From Hamiltosporidium magnivora (lineage: Eukaryota; Microsporidia; Dubosqiidae), in assembly GCA_004325065.1 (NCBI GenBank), contig PITI01000073.1:1-25419 (forward strand): a stretch of DNA of 25,419 bases, in the 5' to 3' direction. The translations under genes were made by a program, and so were the position numbers. Below are positions 1-9,837 of the stretch, one piece after another. Position 1 is the first letter of the stretch, and the number at the start of each line of letters is the position of its first letter. The notes beneath the pieces were generated by a model that was not told the DNA's origin, did no database searches, and saw only the letters and a list, made by a program, of their open reading frames with translations.

Positions 1-2022
1 TATTAGCTATAGAAAAAAATAAAATCCACATATTCAAATTAAGTTAGAGAGATAACTAGCCAACCTCTAAAAACGAAGTAAATTCCAAAATCACTGTAAT
101 ATCTGATATATTGAAAAAAATGATTTTTTTTGATTTCAAAATTATAATATATATTTCTAATTTGTAAAAAAACATATATTTGTGGTTGGGGTTGTATTTT
201 GTTGCATAGGATAAAACCTTTACCCCACAATATATATTTATGCTTTATTACTTCAAATATAGGTTTTAGGCTATGATCTTGAGATTCAATATGTAAGTAT
301 TTATAATTAAAAACATCTAATCGCAATTTGAAACGAGAATAGAATCATTTCGATCTTTTCCTTTCGCTTTGTTTGTATTTTTTTATAGTGTTTCTTTTGA
401 CAAATTGAAAAAACGAAAAATAAATGAGTTTATGGGGTTGGAACATAGATCCAAATGCAAATTACCGCATTAAAATTTATTATGCCCTAATATATATAAA
501 CGAAGAGGATTGACTTTAGGATATAAGTAAAGATCAATTTTTATTTTTAGATAGATAACAAAATCTTTCATAGATGCTTACAGATTCTTAATAGACGCTA
601 CGATCTTCTTTATAGCAGTTTTAACATAATAAATAAAATAAACTCAACTCTACTGTTTTAAAAGCACGTAATCATGATTCCGAAATCATAAACTAACTTA
701 TTATTTTACTTACCTCACTATATTTTGAAATTTAAAAACCACAAAACGTTTAGAAAAATACACCATTAAATAAAACCCGAATTTTGTATGTTTTTTATTT
801 TATTATGCTATTAGTCTTGAAGCCCTGCTCAAGGTATTCCGAAACACAATTCTTGAAATTTTAAATCGAATGCCTGATGTTTCTGCGAATATATTTTGAT
901 AATAAGTTTTTTCCAAAGCAAAAAGATTTTTCGTAATTGGTTTTTTAACTAGATATAGTTCTCTTCTTTTATGTCTCAACTAAATTAATATTAATTGAGA
1001 TTACTTGAACTCAATTCGAGCATTTTAATTCTTTTCGAATTTACATATAAATCTAATAAATACACTCTAATGCGGAACTTACTCTCATCTGCTAATCTTA
1101 AACTCAAATAAAGAGATGATTATCGGGTATGGATTCCATGGTCGTATCTCAAAAACACTATGGTCATGAAACCGAAAAGAAATTCAGAACTACATTAAAT
1201 TAACTTCGGCAAAAAATATAAACACTAAAAAAGCCATAAGACACGTTGAGAGATTTAATAATCTATAATTTAAGATAAAGGTCCTTAGCTAGTCTCACTA
1301 AAAACCAGAGAAATAAATTGATACATAGACTTACAAAAAACAATATAGAAAAGTTAGCGGTTTTTAAAAACAAAGAATACACGGTGTTTACTTAAAAAAA
1401 CACTAACTATCTTTTCGAATAAGCTTTTGGTGTCAAAAAAAATATACCTAATGGCGTTTGGAATACAAAAATATATAAACGACTGCAATCTAAAAAAAAG
1501 TTCTACATTTTCTGAATTACCTTGATACATACTAATATTCCAATGAAAAATACAAACGATAACCGAAAAAGGATGGATCATATGATATTTTATATGATTA
1601 TATGGCAAATTCTTATTATATATTAAACTTTGAATTTAAAATCTCAAGAGAAAATATTAAGCCAATTTACTACCAAGCTGTTATCTTAAGTGACAGTATT
1701 GGTTTAGAATCAAATATATTTTTTTTGAATTGTTCGATTCTGGCAGCAAGATCACGATCGATTCAACTATTGCTTAAACAGTATAAAATGAATAACTCAA
1801 CCAGTGTAATCTGAATAGTAATACTGATAAACAAGGTGAACAGGTATTATTGCCTTAAAAATGTGTCAAGTGTTAAGTATTTTAAGAAGTGTTAATCTAG
1901 ACAGCCATCATTATTAGTAAAGATAAAATACAGACTATGGCTATAGTTGCTAACGATAGTTAAAATTATAGTACCAAATTATTTTATTGTGATAAATTTT
2001 TTCTTTTAGTATTAGAATGAAT
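1..2022 (+). repeat. Repeat A, left arm of a ~2 kb inverted repeat
   Basis: The segment matches the reverse complement of 21173-23189 almost end to end, by eye about 85-90% identical with only small indels, and some 60-base stretches are identical (around 541-600). The homology runs to base 1, so this arm may continue outside the window. Inside are broken reading frames that can be followed in both arms: a minus-strand frame at 39-326, a minus-strand frame at 1354-1608 and a plus-strand frame at 1602-1814 (70 residues, 94 in the other arm). No frame is convincingly functional and I recognise no protein. A pair of short palindromes sits near the middle (974-1021). The inner end abuts a SINE-like repeat. 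It could be a transposon remnant or a segmental duplication. Confidence 0.9.
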
Positions 2023-2256
2023 CCCCCCTCATATCGCGAACAGCTTTGGCTTAGAATATTCTCTGCTTGTCGTAATAGGCGACTAGAAGGGACTAATCCT
2101 ACGAGTTGGACTTGGACTTAAGGCTAACAACCCCCTCTTTAAAATCACCTTATTACGAAACCAGAAAAAGTAAACAAACCCACTAGAAAAAGACCAGTAA
2201 ACGATATTACTAAGAAAGGCCAAGGCTCTTGTAGGGCTGAAGTGCCGAAGATGAAT
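2023..2256 (-). repeat. SINE-like dispersed repeat, copy 1
   Basis: Read on the minus strand, this segment aligns with 9450-9674 on the plus strand. Shared blocks in order are TTCATC..GGCACT.CAGCCC, GCCTTGGCCT.TCTTAGTA, GGGTTGTTAGCC, TAGTCGCCT.TTACGACAAGC and a final run of G. The copy is more G+C-rich than its surroundings and carries no meaningful ORF. From memory, similar phrases (CTACAGCCC..GGCCTTGGCC and TAGTCGCCTCTTACGACA) are frequent in dispersed repeats of arthropod genomes. That points to a host-derived or laterally moved element, but this is recollection and not a search. It sits exactly at the inner edge of the left repeat A arm and is absent from the same edge of the right arm. 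Confidence 0.75.
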
Positions 2257-2945
2257 AAATTTCATAATTTACTTGTATATCATAGCCTGCTTTTTAAAAC
2301 TTTCATATGATTTTTTATTTTACTTACTTACATACTTATTCCTATCATCTTTTACCTTACAGTTCGAGAAAGAACCAATGAAAAACTACAATTGTTTATG
2401 TCAATCGGTTATAACTCGGTATTATAGAAGATTGGCCTATAGATCCTAATGTAGTTTTTCGCCCACCAAAATGTACAATGATTTTCCAGTAACTTTACAA
2501 CCCAATTGCCAAACTGACGGTTTTTAATGTGGTTAATTACTTCCGTTGGATATATTATTATAAAAACCATAATTATATTTTTATAGAATGTTTAGAAAAT
2601 CCAGAAGAGTAGATTCATTAAACTAAGCTCCATTTTGTTCATATTTCTGAAATATTAAGTGAATTCAGACTTCAATAACCAGAGTTGGGAAAAATTTCAA
2701 TCAAAATAGAGTTTATAACACTAAATTTTGTCTACTTGACTTTGAATTTGATCACTTATTTCATTATAGATATTATATGGAAACTTCTAAGATTATTTAA
2801 AACATCTATTTATATTTATTTATTTTTATCCATATAAAATGTACTTAAGAACATAATAATATCAAAAATTTAATTTAATTAGTTATTATCATTAATAAAA
2901 ATCTTTTTATTTAATTCTTTAATTAATTTTTTTTTCTGGCCAGGA
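2257..2945. other. AT-rich gap upstream of the leucine-rich gene
   Basis: I see no gene or RNA here. The last ~130 bases before the ATG at 2946 are almost pure A/T (runs of TTTATT and TTTAATT) and end in TTTCTGGCCAGGA directly before the start codon. The GGCC/AGG tract next to the ATG resembles the short G- or C-rich motif often found just ahead of microsporidian start codons. The promoter therefore probably lies in this AT-rich segment. Confidence 0.4.
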
Positions 2946-5339
2946 ATGTCTGTAAATGCTTATTTTACTATAAAGAATCTAACATATATTTATACAAGAA
3001 ATCAACATATAGTTATTTTGCTAATGAAATTACTATGCGGACTATCCTTAGCCACCGTGAGTTTTTTTGTTATAAATGATGAAAATTATATAACGAATTT
3101 ATTTGATAGCGAGATAAATTTGGAAATGATATTTGCAGAAAATAAGTCGGTAATTTGGATAAATGAAGAAGAAAAAATTACAATTTTTAAAAATAACATT
3201 TTACGATATGAAGAGCCTTTTAAACAACCTAAATATTACAATCCAAATATTCATACTTTACATCATTGGAATAGCATGCTATTTAATTCCAAACTCATAA
3301 AAAAACATTTGGATTCTAAAAGTACAAATATAAAGATATTTTTAAAAGATATCTCCTATATTTCTTTGCTTTTATTTCTTAAATTGATAGATAATTCAGA
3401 TAGTTTTATTAGTCAGATAAATATACAAGATTTCTTAGATATATTATTAATTATCACCATATTAGATATTGAAAAAACAAAAGAAAGAGATTATTTTTTA
3501 AGAGATTTATTAAGAAATATTATGTTTGGGGTAAATATTTCAGATTTGGCTTTTGTCTTAGAAAAATATTATGATAGCTATCATTACAGACACATAAGAA
3601 AGTCGATTTTTATGGGTTTATGGATAAATTTTATTGGTTTTGTAACATTTAAAGATAAAAGAGCACAAAGATTTATTTTTTTATCAGGAAAGCGAAGTTT
3701 TAGTTCAAGAAATTATAAATCGATCACTGATAATAAGATTGCACTTAAAAAAACAGCCAAAAATAAACTATATATAAGATTAAATGATATTTATACTAAA
3801 AAGATAAGCAAAATAATAGACCTATCGTATTTAATGAATATATGGGTATTTCTTTTGAAAATTACAAATTTAGATATTCTTTTTCTTATATATTTTAAGA
3901 TCGAAACCTACAAAAACTTTACAAGACTTTTTTCAAACTATATGTTTCGAACGGAAAACCTATATATTCGTTCTTTTGATTTAGCTTTGGATTTTTTCTT
4001 AAAAAGTGTAAATGTTTTTTCGAATAAATTAAAAGTGTTCAAATTTGAAGGAACCTTGAATTCGTTAGAACTTAAAAAATTATTGGGGATATGTACGAAT
4101 GTTAAGAATATCACATTAAAAATCAGAATATTAGATTCAGAAAAGTTGCGTTTATTAATAGATTTTTGTTTGAATAATCTAAATGTATTTTGTAAATTTT
4201 TATGTTATAGTTATGAAGTATTACATGCTGATATTGAAATCATACATCAGATTCCGAATAATTTTATGTTTTATGCTATGAAATGTCAGAATGAATCTCC
4301 CAGTCCGCATCTGCTCGCAAAGATTATTCCATTTTTTAATCTCTATCATCATTCATATATACATTCAGAATTTGTGGAACTTTCAAAAAATTTCGGTCTT
4401 TTCAAATGTTTTAAATATAAATTCATAGAATTTCATTTCGAACAAAATTCTAGACCGTACGAATTCAAAAAAAAAGATCTTAAATTGCTAAGATGTTTCG
4501 ATGCTATAAAATATTTATTCTTTGCAAATGTATCTGTCGATAATGAATTTTTTATGTATGTTCTGGAATCGAAAACAATTGCTTGTTTTCAACTAACAAA
4601 TTTCATTTGCGAATATGATTCAAAATACTTTGAAAGCTACGCAACAAATAATCAAGAACTGCGAAATTTTGTGGTGAGTGATTCAAAATCATATATCAGT
4701 TCTACCTTTTTAGTCTACCTAACAAAGTTCGAATGTGTTTCATGTTTTACATTAAAAAACATACAATTAAAATTCGAAGCATTATATTGCTCAAGGTTTT
4801 ATCGTTTTTTTCAAAGTCGAGTTGGTAATAATCAAAACAAAATTTATTTAAAATATTTAGAAATTAGAGCAGCAACAGATAATACAGATTGTGTGAACTA
4901 TTTACATTTCTTATCTAATATTTATGATTTTTCAAAGATTTTAAATATTATCTATTTTGTGCATGAACTAAGAGAAATTGAATTTGCCTTTTTTAGCACA
5001 ATGACTAAGCTCGAAGCAATTACAGTTAAGGTTTATGCTAAATATTTTCAAATAGATTGGAAAAATCTCTTCCTTAGCCGAGAATTATTTAATACTATTC
5101 TTGTGATAGATATTAGCACCCATGTAATTCGAATAAACGATATAAATGTTTTTAAACTATTTAATAATCTTAAGGTATTGTCTTTATCTTGTGAAGTACT
5201 TGATTTTGACACGATTCATACTATTAAAAAAACGGATTTTAAAAACACCAACTTGAAAATAAAAAAACCGAGTAGAGCCAATAGAACAGCAGAAATTAAC
5301 AATTATCTTGATTCTGAATTTAATACAAACTTTCTTTGA
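2946..5339 (+). CDS. Large leucine-rich family protein (lineage-specific)
   Basis: This is an uninterrupted 797-codon ORF, rich in Leu, Ile, Phe, Asn and Lys. Residues ~27-44 (MKLLCGLSLATVSFFVI) look like a signal peptide, so the second Met (codon at 3024) may be the real start. Residues ~125-235 have the spacing of a BTB/BACK-like helical domain (a leucine-rich helix block, then FLRDLLRNI and a Tyr-rich LAFVLEKYY block); this is a weak, pattern-based guess. From ~330 to ~780 the protein consists of irregular repeats with L..L.L spacing, such as KLKVFKFEG and LKVLSLSC, typical of divergent leucine-rich repeats. The C-terminus carries NNYLDSEF, shared with the paralogue at 23977-25419. Leucine-rich repeats usually bind proteins, but no partner can be named. 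Expression is unproven, though an intact 2.4 kb frame beside so much decayed DNA argues for selection or recent origin. Confidence 0.85.
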   Translation: MSVNAYFTIKNLTYIYTRNQHIVILLMKLLCGLSLATVSFFVINDENYITNLFDSEINLEMIFAENKSVIWINEEEKITIFKNNILRYEEPFKQPKYYNPNIHTLHHWNSMLFNSKLIKKHLDSKSTNIKIFLKDISYISLLLFLKLIDNSDSFISQINIQDFLDILLIITILDIEKTKERDYFLRDLLRNIMFGVNISDLAFVLEKYYDSYHYRHIRKSIFMGLWINFIGFVTFKDKRAQRFIFLSGKRSFSSRNYKSITDNKIALKKTAKNKLYIRLNDIYTKKISKIIDLSYLMNIWVFLLKITNLDILFLIYFKIETYKNFTRLFSNYMFRTENLYIRSFDLALDFFLKSVNVFSNKLKVFKFEGTLNSLELKKLLGICTNVKNITLKIRILDSEKLRLLIDFCLNNLNVFCKFLCYSYEVLHADIEIIHQIPNNFMFYAMKCQNESPSPHLLAKIIPFFNLYHHSYIHSEFVELSKNFGLFKCFKYKFIEFHFEQNSRPYEFKKKDLKLLRCFDAIKYLFFANVSVDNEFFMYVLESKTIACFQLTNFICEYDSKYFESYATNNQELRNFVVSDSKSYISSTFLVYLTKFECVSCFTLKNIQLKFEALYCSRFYRFFQSRVGNNQNKIYLKYLEIRAATDNTDCVNYLHFLSNIYDFSKILNIIYFVHELREIEFAFFSTMTKLEAITVKVYAKYFQIDWKNLFLSRELFNTILVIDISTHVIRINDINVFKLFNNLKVLSLSCEVLDFDTIHTIKKTDFKNTNLKIKKPSRANRTAEINNYLDSEFNTNFL

Positions 5340-5939
5340 AAAATTGAGGTTAAGTAACAAACAGTCTCATTTAAATTTATGTATGTGTTCTTAAAAAAAT
5401 AATTATGGATATTTTTTTGCCATATTCTAAATGATTTATAACAGTTTTTTAGTTCTGCATTTTTATTAAATATAATTTAACTCTTGTACCTATTAGAAAC
5501 ATTGAATTTTAAGGTTAAAATAAGTTTAATATAAATATCATTTCTTTAATTCTTAATTCTTTTTTAATTTGCGAATATATTTAATTTTTTTCGAAATTTT
5601 ATATTGAAGGAAATCTTAAAGATATGGATCTAAAAAATGAAAAAAACCACTTTAATTGGCCATTGATTTCCAATCTCAATTTTTAGATCGATATTAGATT
5701 ATAAATTTTATCCGGTTTTTTTAATTAGCATATTCCAATATGTATATGCAGAGTTCTATTATTTTTAAGCAGAATAAGTGTATTTTGATGAACAAATGTT
5801 TCGCGATAAAAACGTAATAATTAATGAGGTTTAAAATTATAAAAAAAAACACACATACTCCGAATTTAGTCGCTAATTTATCAAATTAACCTAATACAAA
5901 ATTAAAAATCTCAAGGTTTGATTAAAGGGCCTTGTAAGG
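5340..5939. other. Gap 3' of the leucine-rich gene
   Basis: This is AT-rich DNA with many stop codons in all frames. I see no gene, RNA or repeat. It probably contains the 3' untranslated region of the preceding gene, but no clear AATAAA signal follows the stop within 100 bases. Confidence 0.35.
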
Positions 5940-6035
5940 ATGCCGAAAACAGAAAGTATTTTTGAAACTTTAAACCATAAATTACAATCTAAGTATGAAA
6001 TTGCAGATCTTCTTAAAAGTTTAGAATTAATTTGA
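5940..6035 (+). CDS. Small 31-residue ORF with a G-rich start motif
   Basis: The ATG at 5940 opens a 31-codon frame ending in TGA at 6033-6035. The peptide begins MPKTESIFETLNHKL and contains an amphipathic, Leu-rich second half (IADLLKSLELI). A GGGCC run lies about 11 nt before the ATG, the kind of G/C motif seen close to microsporidian start codons. The composition looks coding. It could be a stand-alone small protein or the amino-terminal stub of a larger degraded gene; the pattern of a short helical N-terminus resembles openings of some transposases, but I cannot prove that. The strand is opposite to the decayed ORF that follows. Confidence 0.3.
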   Translation: MPKTESIFETLNHKLQSKYEIADLLKSLELI

Positions 6036-6060
6036 TTAACATATAGGTTAATCTATTTTC

Positions 6061-7120
6061 TTCATTTAATTTATTTATTTTACTCTTTGAACCGCTTATT
6101 CGTCTTCTTATTAATTCGAACTTTCATTGGCATTAATTTTTGTTCGTCCACAGTGATTATGCCATCTAAAATAAGGAATAGACTTTTTTTGTATTTACTT
6201 CTTTAACACCATCTTTGTTGAAATCGACTTGCTTTAAAGAAGTGTTGTATTTTGTGCCAATTAATCCTTCCGTAAATTGGTGAAGCTCTCTCTAAACCTC
6301 TACGATATTTGGTTTATACACAAGCCTTCTCCTTCTATCAAACAAATCGTTTCAACTTTTTTTGAGCACTATCAAATGAATTTAGGCTTCTTATTTATAA
6401 GCATTTGTAATTTTTTTGAATACTCCTTATGCTGTTTTGATTATAGAACCGTCTCATAATATAATATATGTAATTATATCAGCAATACGCTTATAATTGA
6501 GGCCTAATGGATTGCTAATACACCATAATTTCATAGCTTCTCTTTTTTTAATTAAACGAAATGATTCTTAGAATGTGATTCCTATTCTTTGAGTTTTATC
6601 TTATTCTGCTTCTGTTCATAATGAAAATATCTGACTTATTATTCCGAATTTTGACATCAATTTTTACTCTGGTGTGTATTCTTATATATCTTGCTCGTTA
6701 TCAAGAATCTCTTGAAACGAAAGACTCCTAATTCGTCTAAAAGACTTAGAAATAATTATAAAGTATGAGTAAATGTATTCATCGTGAGACTTTATCGTGT
6801 TTTCGTATATAATAATCATGGCTAAGCTTTTTTCATATATATTTTCTAGATTTCCACTGTTTTTCTTGCCGTTTTGCAGAATGACACACACCTTCTGCTC
6901 CCCATAAATCATTTCTCTACTGAATTTAACAGACCGCTTTATTTTGTGGTTGACTATCTTTTTGTTTCGGCCGCCTCGAAAAGTCACTAACTCTTTTAAG
7001 ATCGTTATTTCTAGAACCGAATAACTCTAACGTAGTTCTCGGTTTCCTATTTCGTTATATAAGATAGCTATTTGAGCTTTTCAAATTTATTCTTTGTGAC
7101 TTTCTCATCCGACATGTTTT
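6061..7120 (-). pseudogene. Decayed ORF, possibly transposase-like
   Basis: On the minus strand several coding-like pieces follow each other in different frames. One starts MSDEKVTKNKFEKL near 7118. The longest open piece (6682-6987, 101 codons) is rich in Lys, Arg and Ile. Another piece near 6470-6555 reads REAMKLWCISNPLGLNYKRI followed by ADII. A last piece near 6200-6300 contains GLIGTKYNTSLKQVDFNKDG. Frameshifts and stops separate them. The KLWCISNPLGLNYKRIADII piece has the spacing of a helix-turn-helix as found at the start of Tc1/mariner-type transposases, but no catalytic DDE/DDD motif is visible. Alternatives are an unrelated dead host gene or chance. Confidence 0.25.
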
Positions 7121-8149
7121 TCCATTTAAAATTTTTTTTAATTAAACAAGGTGAATTTTGTTATTAAATACCTTAGGATTGCTTCTCTTCTGGTAGAAGT
7201 ATCTTTAGATTTTTCATGAGAATTCAAGAGTTGCAAAAGAACATGTTCGCTGCAAAATATAACACAGGTTAGACCACTATCAAGTTCTGTTCAGTGTAAC
7301 AACAGAAACTCTTTACTTCCTAGGCGTATATATTTTATTTTTTTTACTAACACTTCTCATACTCCATAATTCAAAAATGATAATTAGCCTGGTTCAAATC
7401 GAAGTACACCTATAGGATGATGTAGTAAAAATACTGCATATTGATTAACTGCTATGTATTTTTTTCGTTCAATATCGTGCAAAAAAGTCTCTCTATTTGT
7501 GATTTTAGTTTAATCAGTACTTTTTAAAAAACCTACGTATTTGAATTTATCTGCTGCCTCATATTATTCCAGGATATTCAAAACGCTTATAACTTCAACA
7601 TGAGTCGCAGTATCTTCGTAACATAAATCTTTCTGCCGAGATCTCTCTTTTTATTTCCAATATTCTTTTTTTCATGAGCATTTTCATCTCTTGGTCAACT
7701 TTTAAGCGAATTTCGATCTTTAGTAAGGTGCGTGAGATAATAAATCAACGAGAGAAGATCGGTAAAGTTTTATGCCTTATCCGTTTGTACCGTGGCTTTT
7801 TATTTGTCTCATTAAGCTTTCGGCGCATTGAATCCATGACAACAAAATCGGCGAACTTGAATGACTATCATCCTGAAAAATCCGATATTAATATTATTGT
7901 CCAAGATTTTAACAGAGCCTTAAATATCATTTTATTTTTATTTTGCTGTTGTTACCTTAAATATTTCAAAATCCAATCAGGTAAATAAAAGTCTCAAGTA
8001 TTGGGTCCAATGAGCATGATATAATGATTATGACCTTTTTAGAGATCAATACACGTTGATTTGATATTGTTTCTATACATTCTATTAAGAATGTGTCAAA
8101 AACACTTTTAAAGTACACCTTATTTAAAAGTAACACATATTTTTAGAAC
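7121..8149. other. Gap with scraps of open frame
   Basis: No gene can be supported. A 104-codon plus-strand frame at 7674-7988 is open but Ser/Ile/Phe-rich. The opposite strand of the same segment has a Lys/Arg-rich stretch (KVDQEMKMLMKKRILEIKRE, ending near 7590), so if anything was coding here it was probably on the minus strand and has decayed. Confidence 0.25.
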
Positions 8150-8832
8150 AAAAGCAAGTTTTATATTTGTTTTCATGATATTAACGCAGTTCTAGGTTTA
8201 ACATAAATGACTGCTACCCCAACACTCCGTCGGTAACCCCATGCGATATCTACATCCCAAATCCTTTCATCTACCAGGTGTGTAGAACCTAATTACTAGG
8301 AAAGGCAGTTTACCGGAGTTCGTTAATGTTCGTTGCATGGAGTGTGATCGAAGGCCGAAGCCCCCCGGGCTCCCCCAAGACTATGCAGCGTTCCCATTTA
8401 CTCTACACTTTCAGAATCCAATAAACTTCTAACTAAGATATATTTCAGAGATTTACATGGGGTTAACCTAGACAGTGCAGTGTCATAACAACAGGTATAA
8501 CATGCTACTTAGCTCTCCCGGCTTTAAATGGTTTTTATTTTTATATTTCCTAGGTGCTATGTTTTCTAATCCGAGTAAGCAATGCTAGGTTTCCATGCTT
8601 TTACATGGCAATTACCTACAGGTTCAGCTGGGTCTTTTGATCCAGTTACATAAAAATTACAAGTAAATTTGTAGAAAAGGTTTCGCCATTTCGTAGACCT
8701 CTCCTCCTCGTAACAACACCCATAGAACAACTGAAGATATAGTGTGGTTTTATTCCCATCAAAACCCGCAATGATCTTCACACCAGTTTCACCCACTCAT
8801 TGCCAAGCAGAAAGTTTTTTATGTGGTTATCG
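8150..8832 (-). repeat. Repeat B, copy 1 (dispersed, ~680 bp)
   Basis: Read on the minus strand, this segment aligns collinearly with 17255-17935 on the plus strand at roughly 60% identity by eye. Shared anchors are ATAACCACAT at the start, GAAGATCATTG, the CGGATTAGAA block, ATTAACGAAC and TATTAAACCT/TGTTAAACCT near the end. This copy is more G+C-rich than the surroundings, with a CCCCCCGGGCTCCCCC tract near 8358. It contains a 76-codon minus-strand ORF (8566-8796) holding six Cys and an EEERSTKWRNL segment; the same frame is broken by stops in the other copy. The family is unknown to me. An LTR-like or other transposon remnant is possible, but no terminal inverted repeats were found. Confidence 0.7.
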
Positions 8833-8836
8833 TCCC

Positions 8837-8851
8837 TCCCCTAAAATATAT
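8837..8851 (+). repeat. 15-base direct repeat, copy 1
   Basis: TCCCCTAAAATATAT occurs here and identically at 9279-9293, 442 bases apart and in the same orientation. The two copies bracket the split ORF at 8893-9237. They could be the short ends or target duplications of a small element, or a shared C-rich regulatory motif. Confidence 0.45.
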
Positions 8852-8892
8852 TTATTTAATAAAATTCTGGGTTAAAATATTTTTTACCATTT

Positions 8893-9237
8893 TTATATGT
8901 TTTCTTCTACCTCTTTAACCACTTTTGGCTCTTCTTCCAAATCCGACTCTTTATTTATGTTATTGGTCGGTTCCTCTAAAGTAGTTCCTCTTTGTGAAAT
9001 AAAGGGTGCTTTATTTTTTGGTTTAAAATTTTTTGCACCATCTTCCTCTCTCTTCTCTTCTTTTAAAGGGGGTGTTGGTTCCTCATGCATCTCTGCTCTC
9101 ATAATAACACCCATTGACGCTCTCTCCTAGCTCTCTTCGGCATTTAGTCCTGACTCAAGTCCTCTTCGTCGATCAAAGGAAATTGTTTCGACTGTCTTCT
9201 TAAGTACTATAGACTGAATGTATGCCCCTACATTCAT
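8893..9237 (-). pseudogene. Charged small protein split by one in-frame TAG
   Basis: The first frame runs from an ATG at 9237 to a TAG at 9127-9129 (36 residues, starting MNVGAYIQSIVLKK). The same frame continues directly after the TAG to a TAA at 8893, including a 73-codon ORF that starts at 9114. The upstream half has a short hydrophobic patch followed by SFDRRRGLES. The downstream half is low-complexity and acidic-basic (PPLKEEKREEDG, then EEPKVVKEVEENI at the end). CCC lies immediately before the ATG, a microsporidian-like start signal. Upstream of that ATG the frame stays open to about 9289. I do not recognise the family. Either one nonsense mutation killed a ~115-residue protein or the stop is read through; a dead gene is likelier. 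Repeat B follows 60 bases downstream. Confidence 0.4.
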
Positions 9238-9278
9238 GGGTATTTCTAGTCTTTTAAGATGAGATTTATGGTATTTTG

Positions 9279-9293
9279 TCCCCTAAAATATAT
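9279..9293 (+). repeat. 15-base direct repeat, copy 2
   Basis: This is identical to 8837-8851 (TCCCCTAAAATATAT). It lies just upstream of the split ORF on the minus strand, so the motif reads as ATATATTTTAGGGGA in the direction of that ORF. Confidence 0.45.
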
Positions 9294-9449
9294 ATATATT
9301 ATATTGATTTAAATTAAATTTAAAAAGTATTTAGCTACTTGGTAAGTGCATATTTTTTTTCGGCGAATTCTTTATCTCTTTGACCAATTTATCACATTCT
9401 CTCATATTCTTATAAATCGAATTAATTCAAAAATCAGAAAAGAAATCTA

Positions 9450-9674
9450 TTCATCATTGGCACTACAGCCCTGTGCGGGCCTTGGCCTCTCTTAGTACTA
9501 CCGCCCACCGGTCTTTTTCGAGTGGATTTGTTCACTTATCGGGTTTTAACAAGGTAGTTTTAAAGGATGGGTTGTTAGCCCTGCGCTCAACATGGGGGAT
9601 CAGACTCTTTTAGTCGCCTCTTACGACAAGCAAAAAATACTCCAAGCCAATTCTGCACCTGGCATGGGGGAGAT
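9450..9674 (+). repeat. SINE-like dispersed repeat, copy 2
   Basis: This is the partner of the copy at 2023-2256, in the opposite orientation. It starts TTCATCATTGGCACTACAGC and ends in CATGGGGGAG. It is clearly more G+C-rich than the flanking DNA and has no ORF of interest. It keeps the TAGTCGCCTCTTACGACAAG block, which I recall from arthropod dispersed repeats. It lies between the split ORF and the 3' end of RPT4, about 160 bases from the RPT4 stop codon. Confidence 0.75.
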
Positions 9675-9837
9675 AAAAAGAAATTTACATTTATTAAATC
9701 TTAAAATTAGAATCAAGGACTAGAAAATAAATCAAAGAAATTAAAACAAAATATATTGATAGCTTTAAAATCAAATTAGAAGAAAATGAAAGAAATTCAA
9801 GGAAAACCAGACTAGATAATTCAAACAACAATTTTTA

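Noticed and set aside
2083..2265. 60-codon minus-strand ORF
   Set aside because: It lies entirely inside the SINE-like repeat and has no counterpart frame in the second copy.
7385..7405. GGTTCAAATCG, similar to a tRNA B box
   Set aside because: No acceptor stem, A box or anticodon arm can be folded around it on either strand.
7674..7988. 104-codon plus-strand ORF
   Set aside because: There is no family resemblance and the composition is typical of chance AT-rich frames; the opposite strand looks more coding-like.
8897..9130. 77-codon plus-strand ORF
   Set aside because: It is the antisense of the charged minus-strand frame; its Ser/Phe-rich sequence reflects the Glu/Lys codons on the other strand.
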